Notes under the pieces: model-generated
Databases searched by the model: none
Seen by the model: the letters and a program-made list of their open reading frames with translations, nothing else
What the model was told of the DNA's origin: nothing
Made by a program: the position numbers and the translations under genes
Part shown: positions 46,094-58,133 of the stretch, one piece after another
Layout of the letters: every line of letters begins with the position of its first letter
Position numbering within the stretch: position 1 is the first letter of the stretch
Source: Fragum whitleyi
Lineage: Eukaryota; Mollusca; Bivalvia; Cardiida; Cardiidae
Direction: 5' to 3'
Length of the DNA stretch: 64,000 bases
NCBI GenBank assembly: GCA_948146395.1
Contig: OX411555.1
Location: 57,164,187 to 57,228,186, forward strand

Positions 46094-46518
46094 TATATAT
46101 CTTAAAATCTTCACAAAATTATGATAGAAATGGGATATTTCTACTCATGTACAGTATTTGATATTTTCATTTTCTGTTACAAAATTATCAAGAAAATGGA
46201 AAAAAGAAAGACCCTGCGGCTATGTCAAGAATTTTGTAACCCTATTTGTTTCCATCACTAATGAATCAATTAGAGAGGAAAAATGTATACTGCCACTTTT
46301 TATTGAGAATAATTGCAATAATGCGAAACACTTCTTTATAAGTAGGAATACTTTAAGTATTTTCAACATCAATTTCTGAGTGGCTTTTGTGTTATAAACT
46401 GTATTTGTGATCTCCTGTATGCTTTAACTTGTTCTTTATTAAGGTGGTTGTATATGAATGACATCATCTTTGTCTGACTGTCCCAACATCCGTCCATTCA
46501 TTCATCCGCATCTTTTAA

Positions 46519-46763
46519 CACATGTCATGCCGAATAAAGTTTTGCTAAAACTTTTCATCAAAATCAAAGGGCAAAAAGCACTGTGAGTACCAACTGTAGG
46601 TCAATTTTTATTTGAAAAACTAAATCATTTGACAATTCAAGTTTGAAAGTGAGAAACAGGTGGTGTAGACCAACATCAGACTGCACATAATATGTGCAGG
46701 CTGATGTTTGTCTATAGCTATTCCTACCAAAGCAGGAATATTCTGGGTTCAGCATGACAAGGG
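46519..46763. mobile_element. piggyBac-type MITE, CCCTTGTCATGCTG family, copy 2 (inverted)
   Basis: TTAA at 46515-46518, left end CACATGTCATGCCG (worn), right end CAGCATGACAAGGG then TAAA. The interior cagactgcac...gtgcaggctgatg pair is as in the copy at 38546. Its right half is part of the 163-bp tandem duplication. Confidence 0.72.
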
Positions 46764-46964
46764 TAAACAATCGCATGAGGTCTTGGTGCAATTATTTTAT
46801 TAAGTTTGAAAGTGAGAAACAGGTGGTGTAGACCAACATCAGACTGCACATAATATGTGCAGGCTGATGTTTGTCTATAGCTATTCCTACCAAAGCAGGA
46901 ATATTCTGGGTTCAGCATGACAAGGGTAAACAATCGCATGAGGTCTTGGTGCAATTATTTTATT
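46639..46964 (+). repeat. Perfect 163-bp tandem duplication
   Basis: 46639-46801 and 46802-46964 are identical by eye. The unit contains the right half of the piggyBac-type MITE plus the flank ending ggtgcaattattttatt. Copy 2 of the segmental duplication has a single flank copy (about 50645-50680). Confidence 0.88.
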
Positions 46965-47282
46965 ATCTTTGTAAGATGTAAGACAACATTTTGAGAAAAA
47001 GAACTTGTGTAACCATCTTGTCAAATGATATAGCTCTTGTATAGATGCCTCTATATAACTCAACAATCAGTTAAGAGAAATGACCATAAAATGATGTTGT
47101 ATCACTCATAGGTCTTGAGTCTGACGTGGCTTTCAATTTCGGTCCTTAGGAAACAAATCTGTGGTAGAAATAGATGTAATTGTAGGCTTTATATAGCATG
47201 TGTAAGAACATTATGGGTCTTGAAATTTTTCACTTCACATGATTTGTAAGCAGTATTTCAGAATAGGCACACACAAAACTTC

Positions 47283-47490
47283 CAAAAGTTCAAGAATTGG
47301 TCCTTGGATGTTCTAGATTGTAAAAATGTTGAAGAACTTGTAAAATGGTAGTTCAAGAACTTCAAGAACTTATAAAATAGTTAAAGATCTCAAACTTCTA
47401 GTTAAAGCTCTTGAACTTCCATCTACTGTTCTAGAACATTCAAGAACCAGCTCTTGAACTTTTTTGCATTCTAGAACAATGAAGAACATG
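47283..47490. repeat. Degenerate array of TTCAAGAAC / GTTCTTGAA dyads, copy 1
   Basis: A dense cluster of TTCnnGAA dyads (aagttcaagaacttcaagaa, ttctagaacattcaagaac) in both orientations. The paired array in copy 2 lies at 52200-52345. Such dyads match the two-subunit heat-shock element core, but the spacing between dyads is not canonical. Confidence 0.5.
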
Positions 47491-47540
47491 TTCTTGCATT
47501 TTTGTAGTGTAAACTCTATGATGATACATACCAAAGAGAC

Positions 47541-48139
47541 ATTTTTAGTTACAATGAACAGAATGTTGCTGTCAATGGCCTGATGTATTATCCACGATTT
47601 TTCCCCTGGCAGGGCGGAGCCTAAGTAACAGGTCGATGCACTTAAGGTTAAGGAAAATCAGCTTTTATTCATTATTATGAAATGATTTAGATGAAACTAC
47701 AAAATGTTCCTAGTCACCTGACCTACCTATGTAGTCATGGTATGGTGAATTACAGCTGCCTTGTGGAAAAAGGGGCCTCCTTGTAAAAATTCTTGTGAAT
47801 GCAACACATCCTTTATTTATGGACTTACTTTAAAGAAATTTCTAGGAAATGTTCATTGTTACCTGATTTTGTGCATGTTGTTGCAGTTAAGTGAATTTCA
47901 GCTGTGTCATGGAAAAAAGGGCCTTCATGTCAAAATTCTTTTTATTATTATTATTATTAGTGGCAGTTTAAAGAAGCGTTAAATCCCAATCAATCAAACT
48001 TAACATACAGTTTGAACTTGACAATTTTAAAAGGTAGTGTGCAAATGTTTTGAATTTGGTTCTGTAGAAACAAGTAGTGTCTACACTTATTTTCGTGAAA
48101 CAGCAGCAAAGTGGCAGCTTATAATGTGACTATGGCACT
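47541..48139. other. Spacer between duplication copies; SINE-like tail
   Basis: About 47585-47680 is the dispersed repeat also found inverted at 25618-25705. Positions 47940-47998 hold an (att)n tract then gaagcgttaaatcccaatca, resembling a SINE/LINE tail. No gene. Confidence 0.45.
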
Positions 48140-49031
48140 CTTGTCGACATACTGTTGTGAAAAAAAATGAGTTATTGCTTGATTCGAAATTTTGATAGGG
48201 AATCAAATGTTGTGTTTTGAAAAAACAATGTTACATAGTCAAGATTTGATGAATTTATCATGATGAGGCTGTGCAGAGTCATGATAATTTTCATTGAGAC
48301 CAGATAACATTGATATTTTTAGATGTTAACATATATTTTTCTTTTGCTCATTCTGCAATAATTCTTTAGTGCTCAAATTTAATTAAACCTTAAAAATTCA
48401 GATTAAAGTTCATGAATATGTAAAAATACTGCCTGATATCATTTTATGTTTTCAGGCAAGTGATATCAGGTCAATACAGGATTCATTGCATGATAAAATA
48501 TTATTCAATTTCATGTTAATAGTCTGCTGTATTTGATGCAAATAAACCATACAGACATTATGCCCAGTATTGACAATGTTTTAAAGATTCTTAGATAAGG
48601 ATTGAAATTTTAAAATTTAAAATATGTTTGAACATTTTTCGTTAGGCGCCGCATAGTCCTTTCTTAGACTTTATTTTTACTACATAAATAATCGGTTTCT
48701 TAATCTTTGTTAGATATCCCCCATGATATATTGTAGTTCTAAAACAGATACTCTTTAATCAGCCATTATAACTAATGTGTCTTTTGCATGTCTTGTTATA
48801 TTCCATTTTTCTAGGCTTAGCTGTAATAAGTATTTTTTGTTTGTCTTTTTACAATTTAAACGTGAAGAGCCTGCAAGGTAGCTTTGTCCATCATGTTTGC
48901 TATTTGTCTACCAAAGATGGTCAAAATACAGTCCTTCAAGTTTTCAGATAATCATCCTATTCTTGTGATAAGCAAATTTGTTTCTACCAAGACCATCAAT
49001 TGCAAAATAGTTAGTTAAATGTATACAACTA

Positions 49032-49611
49032 CACTGAAACAAACTTCTAAATGGCAACCTTGCATTTGCAACATTTTGACATAATATAGTCATTTAATGA
49101 AGTATCTTTTATTTTCATATGAAAGGGTGTTCAATTTGCCATATTCTTAAAGACAAATGGATTCGAATTTTTGCCCTTAACCCTCCATCACAAAAGTCAC
49201 AAAAGTTGCACTTTTTTGAAGAATTCAAATTTTCGGTCTAAGAACTACATGGTGTTTATTCCTATAAATGACAAAGTTTGATGGCTACTATGTGTTAGAT
49301 ACTAAAGCACTGAGGAAAATAACAACCAGGCTCTTTTGTTTCTCAAACAAGGATAAAATGCTAAAATTACCCCACCCACCAATGTTAATTTTAAAATCAG
49401 GGGTACCCCTGAAATCCCGTCAAATTTGCTACTTCCCTCACATTTTTTCAAGTCGGTGTTTATTGAAGATTCTCCCTTAATGATATTTCTAAAATAGGCC
49501 TAATTCTAATTCTAATATAGGCCTAATTCAACTACCTCCCATTTCAGATACCAAAGAAAATATTACTTTTTCAGCAAAAATTAAGCGGCTGTTTGGAATT
49601 TCGTTTCAGTG
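49032..49611. mobile_element. 580-bp TA-flanked MITE (CACTGAAAC ends)
   Basis: Starts CACTGAAACAAACTTC and ends GAATTTCGTTTCAGTG, an imperfect inverted repeat of about 25 bp. It is flanked by TA (49030-49031 and 49612-49613), while copy 1 of the duplication has a single TA at the same place (acaactagaagataa, about 44975). This is a clean empty-site demonstration of a Tc1/mariner-type insertion. No transposase. Confidence 0.88.
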
Positions 49612-50122
49612 TAGAAGATAGTTTAACTATGTCCAGAGCAACAGAGAGAGGGAGTTTTTATTTTAGATCTAAGTTTGTAAGTTGATAATAACATAAACTA
49701 TATGTTGCTGGTACTCATTGGAATCTCCTTGTCAAGATGATTCAAATGAGTACCAACACTGTAGGGTTTCATTGAGGAATCAAGATTTTAGACTGTGTTT
49801 AACCCATCTAAATGTATCTCTGTATATTATAGTTTTTAATTGCAAAACTATGATAAAAATGGGATATTTCTATTTCCATTTTATGTTACAAAATTTTCAA
49901 GAAAATGGAAAAAGAAAGACCCTGCGGTAATGTCAAGAATTTTGTAACCCAATTTGTTTCCATCACTAATGAATCAATTAGAGAGGAAAAATGTATACTG
50001 CCACTTTTTATTGAGAATAATTACACTTCTTTATAAGTAGGAATACTTCTAAGTATTTTCAACATCAATTTCTGAGTGGCTTTTCTGTTATAAACTATGT
50101 ATTTGTGATTTCCTGTACACTT

Positions 50123-50564
50123 AAAGCCCCCATCTGTGTTCGTGAACATTTTCGCAACGCAAGACTATGATCTCAGATGACTATGTACACAAAAACTAGA
50201 CTTTTATTATCAAAAATAAGCAATTTATCATTCCAATATTGGTTAATGCAAATGATTATGATGCAATGTTCTAAATATAGGCATAAATTGATGAATATTT
50301 ATGACCAGGAACATTTCGGACCCCAATCTGAATACCCGCTCCTTTACCACTCCTGCATGTGGGCGTATTTCACCTGACCAAAATCTCATTTTCATATTTT
50401 TCTTTATACGGCAGGTTATGCATTTCAAGTAAAAGCCACCGTTGAACAATTGATTTTTTTTGTAACTCATCTTTCATAACACTAAATCAAGAAAAAATAT
50501 TCAAAGAATATCATTGAAAGAGTGATTGTTTTTACTCTAAATGCAGACTGGGGCTTTAAACTTG
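50123..50564. mobile_element. MITE with AAAGCCCCCRTCTG ends, intact copy
   Basis: Left AAAGCCCCCATCTGTGTT, right ATGCAGACTGGGGCTTT. Copy 1 of the segmental duplication has no such sequence here (near 46440). The relative at 30805-34125 is interrupted by nested repeats. Confidence 0.72.
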
Positions 50565-51027
50565 TACTTTACGAAGGTGGAATTGTCTTTGTCTGACAGT
50601 CCAGATGTCTTTCTGTCTCACTAGTTTATCCACATCTTTAAACAATGGCATGAGGTCTTGGTGCAATTATTTTATTGTCTTATTTTATTGTAGTGTTAGA
50701 CAACATTTTGAGAATTAAAGCTGTCTTTATTCTAATAATACAGACACAGATAAAACACACAATATTTCATCATCAATTTTTCGACCTGATATATTGATTA
50801 TGAGATCTCACATTTAGGTCACTTGATAAACTTGGATTATATAGTATTTAGGTGAAACTTCATGTGAATGATAATGTTACATTAAATTAAGTTTATGTAT
50901 TCAAAATTAGAACAGGCATTCATCTCTAGGTGTAAAAAATCCTCATTTATTATGAGATCAATATTTTGAAGGTCAAGATCACTGAATTCCCTTGAATTTT
51001 GTGTTCTTTATTGATGGCCCAGCAAGA

Positions 51028-51090
51028 AACAGTTGTAACTGGCTATAAACATATAGGCAGTTTTAACTGTTTTGCGCTATGCCAGTGATA
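51028..51090. repeat. Short hairpin repeat (aacagttgtaactg...), copy 1
   Basis: Contains actggctataaacatatagg, an imperfect hairpin (CTATAaacaTATAG). A close copy lies at 63880-63945 with the same flanks (gaaacagttgtaact, ttttgcg...atgcca). Confidence 0.55.
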
Positions 51091-51354
51091 TGTAAAAACA
51101 TTTGTAGGTTTAAAACTTATGACAGAATTGAAATTCGATCTACAAAGTTAGCACAGACATTTATCTCGGTCTCTGCATGATCTGTATTGATTTGATATCA
51201 CCCATTAAAGGTCAAGGTCACTTGCAATTTGTTGTTTTTCAGGTTCAAGGTCACTAAGTTACGAAGGTACTCAAAATGATGATGTACAGAAAAAATTAAA
51301 TATTCATCAAAACTCAAAGACACAAAATTTAATGAAGCATCTTGCCATATTTAT

Positions 51355-51413
51355 ACCTGTATATACAGGTATAAATACATATATATATATATATACTGTA
51401 TATATACATATAT
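51355..51413. repeat. AT microsatellite
   Basis: Alternating (ta)n with tatacaggta and actgta interruptions. Simple repeat. Confidence 0.8.
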
Positions 51414-52199
51414 AGGAAGGGTATGAAAGACTGGTCGGTCACACTTGATGCTTCACACTTCACACCTCTGTCTTTCAACTTCACACTTCCAACTTCACAG
51501 TTTATACTTGAAAGATAATATGTGAATTTAAGAAGTCACCATCGGTCTTTCGTTGAAGGGGGGGGGGGGACTGTTACAAACATAGCTCTTTCTTTCAATG
51601 GTATTGGTTTCAAGTCTCGAAAACTTTTGGGTAGATTACAACCAAATGTTTAAATCAATTAGCCTTGGGTAACTTTTTGCGTAATTACTTAAAAATGATT
51701 CGTGGTAATTTTGGTTATTATATGGGAGGAAGTTTGAGTATTAATCATACAGTGTGAGAAGGTTTATTATATTAACTCTATGAAATAAAAAAAAATATTC
51801 TCTTCAACTCTTGACAGACAATTCAGTCATTATCAAAAACAAAATTATCAATAAATGCCAAGACATATTATTTTATTTAATTACAATTTATTACACCATA
51901 GTATTGAATGTTCTTAAAAAGCACTCATGTTACTCTCTTGCAAAATGTTAGCTCTTATATAGATGCCTCTATAAACATTGACAATCAGTTAAGAGAGATG
52001 AACTATAAATGATGTTGTATCACTCATAGATCTTAAGTCAGACTTGGCTTTCAATTTCCGTCCCCAGGAAACAAATCTATGGTAGAAATAGATGTAATTG
52101 TAGGCTTTATATAGCATGTGTAAGAACATTATGGGTCCTGAAAGTTTTTCACTTCACATGATTTGTTACCAGTTTTTCAGTGTAGGCACACAGAAATAC

Positions 52200-52345
52200 C
52201 CCTGCAGAACTTATTAAATGGTAGTTCAAGAACTTCAAGAACTAGTTCTTTGACTTCTATAACTAGTTCTAGAAGTTCAAGAACTATTTCTAGAAGCTCT
52301 TTAACTTCCATTATTGTTCTAAAAAAAATTCAAGAACCAGTTTTG
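52200..52345. repeat. Degenerate TTCnnGAA dyad array, copy 2
   Basis: Counterpart of 47283-47490: agttcaagaacttcaagaac, ttctagaagttcaagaact and related dyads. The 63-codon serine-rich frame (52163-52354) is an artefact of this repeat. Confidence 0.5.
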
Positions 52346-52440
52346 AAAACATAAAGTAGAACAATGTGTTTGTTTCCCCAAAAAGTACATAAACTTTTTG
52401 ATATCTGTCATTGCAACAGTGTTGTCAGTTCATTGAACTA

Positions 52441-53965
52441 GAAAGAAAACCAGAGGATACAATCCCAAATGATCTTTAATTTTCCTGGCAAATTTAGAAG
52501 ATTTCTAGAAATAGTGATTCTGATAATTTGTTGATGATTAGGTCCTTAAAGTTGAAGTAATTTGCATGTTATAAAATTTGCAATTTTAAACTCCATCAGG
52601 TTTTGTATGTTATATCTGCCTTGAATGAACTTGAAGAAGTGCATTTGGCCTGAATTTTCTATCCCTCTACCATACATATTCCATATGTGAAACTGGGGAA
52701 AAAATCATCATGCCCAAGTTGGTATTTCGATTACTGACTTCAGATGCTTTCATTTTATCCTCTCTGTCCTTAATGGAAAACAACCAGACTAATTCAGAAT
52801 TTCATATTTCAGCTTTGAATTTGAATTCTATATTGAAGATTTTAAATGGCTAACAATATCATTCAATGTTAAATCCAAGCCCAGCACTTTTACTAGGCTT
52901 GCAATGTTGAACTGATAGGTATAAGCCATGTTCCAAATGAAAGGATTAATTCTGAAATTGCAGAGCTTCGCATTCTTTATGAATAAATGTAAATTTTCAA
53001 CAATCATAAAAACAGACCTGTATGTTTTCAATGAAATTCACTGGCTCACTGAGCAACCCAATGAGTACTAACAATATTTAGCTACATTGAGAATTAGAGT
53101 GGATGTAACCTGTCTTATCTCAGCATTTGTGCATTCTCTTCCGCTCTGATATTGCCTATCTTGGCTCCAAGGAGTCTCCTTTAAATAATACTACTTGGCC
53201 TCTGAGGAAACTAAGAAAGAAAGGCAGGAAGATGGATGTTTATTGTCCTTTAGAGACTCATTTTCAGCTTGTTGATTTTGATAGATACATGCTGAAAGTT
53301 CACACAGAGTTCACTATCTTTGGGAACAAGAGTTATTATTGAAATAATTGAGAGGAAAGAATAAAGTAGTTAGTATTTTCTGTTGTTCATAATTAGCTGT
53401 GAATATTTTGTCAAGCTGAGATTCCTAGAGTACCCTCTGTTAGTTTATATGCTCCTTGGTTGACTGGTAAAATTCAAGTGTTGTAAGTTTATGTGCTCTT
53501 TAATTAGCTGGTCAATACTCTTTGGCCTGGTTGCATAGGAAAAGTTGGTAACCTTGGGGTTGATCATTATATTGACATGGTTAATCCCGAAGTTATCACA
53601 ATTTTTTCGTTGAGCAATCAGATGCCTTTAAATCTTACTGATGGCAAGTAATTTTTGTAGGGCATTTTATTGAGCCTCTATCTAGCCAGTGTTGTATTTA
53701 CAGATATACATTGGTAGTATGAGTATGTCGTGCATGTATTTACAGATATACATGAGTATGTAGTGCGCTTGAATCCTGGCAGGTTTTATGTGCCAAGTAA
53801 TTTAAAAAAAATGATGAGCATTTGATGTGAGTGTTTTATTTTTCCATAACACTTTTTATAGTCGCAAAGATGCAAAAGATCTGCAATAAGTAAAACATAG
53901 ATTCATACATAATTTCGGTCCATTTACACATTAAACAGTTATAACACAATGAGTTTTACTCTTTT
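52441..53965. other. AT-rich, no gene recognised
   Basis: A 71-codon frame at 53127-53342 has ordinary composition but no domain or splice support. Two near-identical cagatatacat...agtatg segments lie at 53700-53765. Confidence 0.4.
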
Positions 53966-55357
53966 TAGCTCACCTGAGCACAAAGTGCTCAAGGTGAGCT
54001 ATTGTGATCACTCGCCGTCCGTCGTCGGTCCGTCCGTCCATCCGTCCGTCCGTCAACAATTTCTTTAAACATCTTCTCCTCCTAAACCACTAAGCCAATC
54101 AAGCTGAAACTTGGCTGGGATGTTCCTTGGGTGAAGCTCTTTAAAAGTTGTTAAAAGAATTTAATTTCATCAAAAACTCTGGTTGTCATGGTAACATAAA
54201 GGCCTAAGATGGCTGAAAATCTGAGAAAAAATTCTTCTCCTCCTTAACCACTGGGCCAATTAAGCTGAAACTTAGCAGGGATGATCCTTAGGTGAAGCTC
54301 TTTAAAAGTTGTTAAAGGAATTCGATTTCATCAAAAACTCTGGTTGCCATGGTAACGGAATGTCTGAAAAATGGCCGAAAGTAGCTGAAAATCTTAGAAA
54401 AAGTCTTCTCCTTTCAAACCACTAGGCCAATCAAGATGAAACTTTGCAGGGATGATCCTTGGGTGAAGCTCTTCAAAAGTTGTTAAATGAATTCAATTTC
54501 ATCAAAAACTCTGGTTGTCATGGTAACAGAAAGTCTGAAAAATGGTCAAAAATGGCTGAAAATCTTAGAAAAAATTCTTCTCCTCCTAAACCACTGGGCC
54601 AATCAAGCTGAAACTTTGCAGGGATGATTCTTAGATGAAGCTCTTCAAAGGTTGTTAAAAGAATTTAAATTCATCAAAAACTCTGGTTGCCATTGTAAGG
54701 GAAAGTGTGAAAAATGGCCGAAAAATGGCTGAAAATTTCAGAAAAAAGTCTTCTTCTCCCAAACCACTTGGCCAATCTAGCTGAAACTTGGCAGGGATGA
54801 TCCTTGGGTGAAGCTCTTCGTAAGTTATTAAAATAATTTAATTTCACTAAAAACTTTGGTTGCTATGGTATCGGAATGTCTGAAAAATGGCCGAAAGTGT
54901 CTGAAAATCTTAGAAAAAGTCTTCTCCTTTCAAACCACTAGGCCAATCAAGCTTAAACTTGGCAGGGATGATCCTTGGGTGAAACTCTTCAAAAGTTGTT
55001 AAAATAATTTCATTTCTTCAAAAATTCTTGTTTCCATGGTAAAGGAAATGCTTAAAAATGGCATAAATTACCAAAAATCTTAGAACAAATTATTTTCCTC
55101 CTTAACCAAGGGGCCAATCAATTTTAAACTTACCATGGATGTTCTTAATGTGTAGGTCTACTAAAGTTGTTAAAAGCATTTGCCATGGTAAGAGAAAAGT
55201 TGAAAATTTACGATAATCAATAAAAATCAAATTGCAGTAGGACAAAATGTAATCACCCTAAATGTACATCAAACAAATTCTGGTATTCACAACATGGTTG
55301 ACAAGTTATGAGAGACTAACTCAGGTGAGCGATATAGGACCGTCATGGTCCTCTTGT
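53966..55357 (+). mobile_element. Family 1 hairpin-capped tandem-core repeat, copy E
   Basis: Starts TAGCTCACCTGAGCACAAAG, has a GTCC microsatellite at about 54017-54053 and about seven core units (gctgaaacttggc-like blocks at about 54103, 54264, 54435, 54607, 54779, 54950 and 55120; 161-172 bp apart). Ends CAGGTGAGCGATATAGGACC, hairpin GGACCgtcatGGTCC, TCTTGT. Closely related to copy C. Confidence 0.82.
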
Positions 55358-56480
55358 TCATCGTTTAGCAGTTTGGATAAAAAATTACAATGATAGAAAA
55401 GCATGGTCTAATTGGGATAGAAAATCTTGTGCTGCAGAATATGGGAAATAGACACTAGGTGACGCTCATGTCTATATCCCATATACCATGGCACTCATTA
55501 TCTTTCATAAACTTATATTATTGACACTAAAAATCCTCTATATCTCTCTAGTATATATTGCCTATTTCTATGTAAGGTCAAAAATATTGTATGATGAAAA
55601 TAAGAGAATTTGTCTCTTTATCAAATAGTAAGTTTAGTTACACACATACACACAGAGAAAACGTTATTTTGGTCTTGAGTTTGAGTTTGAACCATAATTC
55701 TAGACCAACTTCTTTAAGGCATTTGACAAAAGGCATTATGACGTTGTGCTACTTTTCTTAAAGATAAATAAAAGTTCAAAAGGTATTACTTAAGACTTTG
55801 ATTCAGGTCTCTTACGATTTCCATTGCTGCATTATTTGCACACAATTTTGAAAGGCAAAAGTAATTTGAGCATAACTAAACTTAATTAAGCATGATGGTA
55901 CAGAATGTGTTAATTTTCCCATGGAGTACACATGTGTTACCACTTCAATAGAATAACGGTGATTAAATGTTTTCTATCCAGCAATAAAGACCTCATATCC
56001 GGCTCTCAGTGGATCCATTATTGTCAGGACTTGTCATTTTAAACAACCAACACACTGTCTATCTTAATTCTCAGGCATCTACAGGGACTCATTTTCATCT
56101 GTCGATTTTAATGGTTTGTCTTTAAAGTTCAAATGGAGTTCATATATGAATCTTCATCAGTGTTTTTGAGGAACTTGCTTGTTCTTTCAATGCTCAAGCT
56201 TTTGAAAATTTAGGGCAAAATTAATGTATATTTGAGAAATTTACAATGTGACTCAATAATTCCCTAGATGCACCATGCTCTAAATAATTGCTTTCCCATA
56301 TTTATGACCAAGTTTTAACTTTATCTTTCAAATTTCTTTCATCTGAAACCAGAAAGCAGATGGCTTAGTTTCTGACATTAAAATTGAGGACCTCTACCAA
56401 GTTTGTTCCAATCATGTGTGGCCCCTTGGGGGATTTTGAATCTGTCTAGGTGCATCTCATTTTATTTGGAAACAATTTTG
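55358..56480. other. AT-rich, no gene seen
   Basis: Short inverted match near 55435-55500 (atatgggaaatagacactag / tctatatcccatat). Nothing else was recognised. Confidence 0.4.
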
Positions 56481-56719
56481 AGCCTGACTGTGTGACATTT
56501 CCAACAATTTGAAAGGTTCACAAGGTGCAATCATTGAGTAGCGTTAACAGCCACATACTGTAAAAGCAAAGTTACCTGATGGTCTACATATACTTTGAGA
56601 CCTTATCTGACTATTATATGCAAAGTGAAGACTCTGGTCAGACTGTGTGGATGCACAGGCTGGTCAGAGTTTTTGCTTTGCGCATATTTGAAATTGTAGG
56701 CAATCTCAGGCACAGGCTT
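56481..56719. mobile_element. MITE with AGCCTGTGCCTGACATTTCC ends, copy 2
   Basis: Ends agcctgactgtgtgacattt and aggcaatctcaggcacaggct-like text. The interior block gaagactctggtcagactgt...ggctggtcagagttt matches the copy at 3973 in opposite orientation. Confidence 0.65.
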
Positions 56720-57528
56720 ATTTTATATTTGGTATGAAACAAATTCAGGAAGTGGACCTCTTTAAAATTTGTTCCTATCATGCCCCATTTGATAATTTTT
56801 TGGTTGGAGATCCTCTTATACAAATTTTATGGTAATGCCCATTATGAACAATAACAAATAAATTTCACTGTCAGAAAAAGACATCGACTTCAGGCACATG
56901 GCTGATATATTGATGGTTACACAATATTCCATCAGTAAATAGATGACATTTTGTCTATACAGATGACCGACGGAGATCAATAGATGCAGTCTTGGCGCAG
57001 TACAATGTCTGTGATCAGTAAATCAGTAATTATCTTTGTCAATACTGTCTGATTACATCAAGTTATGAATCTAATGCAGAATTTAGCTTTGTGTCCTTGC
57101 AGCCAATCTAACATTATTTACTTGTATCAGAATACTATGAATAAGGTAGTCCAGTCTCCTAATGAGGTAAAATTGAAATAAGTCATTATTTTCTGCTATA
57201 AGAAAAAAAAAACTCATCCTCGAAAGCACAAGTCATGCAGATTTCAAAATCTTTCATTAGGGTTGAACTACCTTAAATCTTTGCACACAACATAACTTTT
57301 ACTTAGCTTTTCATTCCATACACATGTTTAAGAAATATGCCTGTTGAAAGAGGCATATGAGAAACAGCTTCTGGGCATCCCCTGGACAGGCTGCGTAATC
57401 TTCTTGGTCTAGAGAAAAACTCTGTCACCTTAAGTCCAATTGATTTAAAACTTTGCTGCTGATTTATGTTTTGCTCATGATTGTGGAGTGGAGTGCATAT
57501 GAACTGTAACTCTACCTAGCTTATTTTT
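56720..57528. other. AT-rich, no gene seen
   Basis: Nothing recognised. Confidence 0.4.
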
Positions 57529-58133
57529 TAGCTCACCTGTGCTGAAGGTAAGCTATAGTGATCAACCGCTGTCCGTCGTCTGTTCATTGTCCGTCCATCT
57601 GCCTGACCGTCCATCCATCAACAATTTTTTTAAACATCTTCTCTCTAATTCTATCAAAAACTCTCGTTGCCATGGTAACAGAAAGGCCAAAAATCTTAGA
57701 AAAAAATCTTCTCCTCCTAACACACAAGGCCAATCAAGCTGTAACTTCACATGAATATTCTTTGCATGAAGCTCTTTAAAAGTTGTTGATAGAATTTATT
57801 TTCATTAATAACTCTGGTTGCCATGGTTACGGAAAGGCTGAAAAATGGCCGGAAATTACTGAAAATCATAGAAAAAATTCTTCTCCTCCTTAACCACTAA
57901 GCCAATGAAGCTGAAACTTTGCAGGGGTGATCCTTGGATGAAGATCTTCCAAAGTTGTTAAAAGATTTTAATTTCATCAAAAACTCTGGTTTCCATGGTA
58001 ACAGAATGGCTTAAAAATGGCATAAATTGCTGAAAATCTTTGAAGAAGTTCTCCTCCTCTATTATAACATGGTTGACATGTTATGAGTTGACTTACTCAG
58101 GTGAGCAATATTGGACCATGATGGTCCTTTTGT
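57529..58133 (+). mobile_element. Family 1 hairpin-capped tandem-core repeat, copy F (short)
   Basis: Starts TAGCTCACCTGTGCTGAAGG (hairpin partly lost), has a short microsatellite (gtccatctgcctgaccgtcc) and two to three core units (ggccaatcaagctgtaactt, gccaatgaagctgaaacttt). Ends CAGGTGAGCAATATTGGACC, hairpin GGACCatgatGGTCC, TTTTGT. A shortened copy. Confidence 0.78.

Larger units (their letters stand above)
43196..47540. repeat. Segmental duplication, copy 1
   Basis: Collinear with 48140-52440 over most of its length: 43196-43490 with 48140-48445, 44160-45190 with 48455-49825, 46100-46440 with 49850-50120, 46770-47490 with 50645-50700 and 51950-52350. Divergence is moderate with many small indels. 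Copy 1 alone carries the insertion 43491-44159, the 899-bp element 45195-46093, the MITE 46519-46763 and two perfect tandem duplications. Confidence 0.8.
48140..52440. repeat. Segmental duplication, copy 2
   Basis: Collinear partner of 43196-47540. It carries its own insertions, absent from copy 1: a 580-bp TA-flanked element (49032-49611) and the AAAGCCCCC-ended MITE (50123-50564). The part about 50700-51950 has no counterpart recognised in copy 1. Confidence 0.8.

Noticed and set aside
46564..46954. Two copies of a 75-76-codon gene
   Set aside because: Both frames come from the 163-bp tandem duplication of a piggyBac-type MITE end.
52163..52354. Serine-rich small protein
   Set aside because: Produced by the degenerate TTCnnGAA repeat; no start context or domain.
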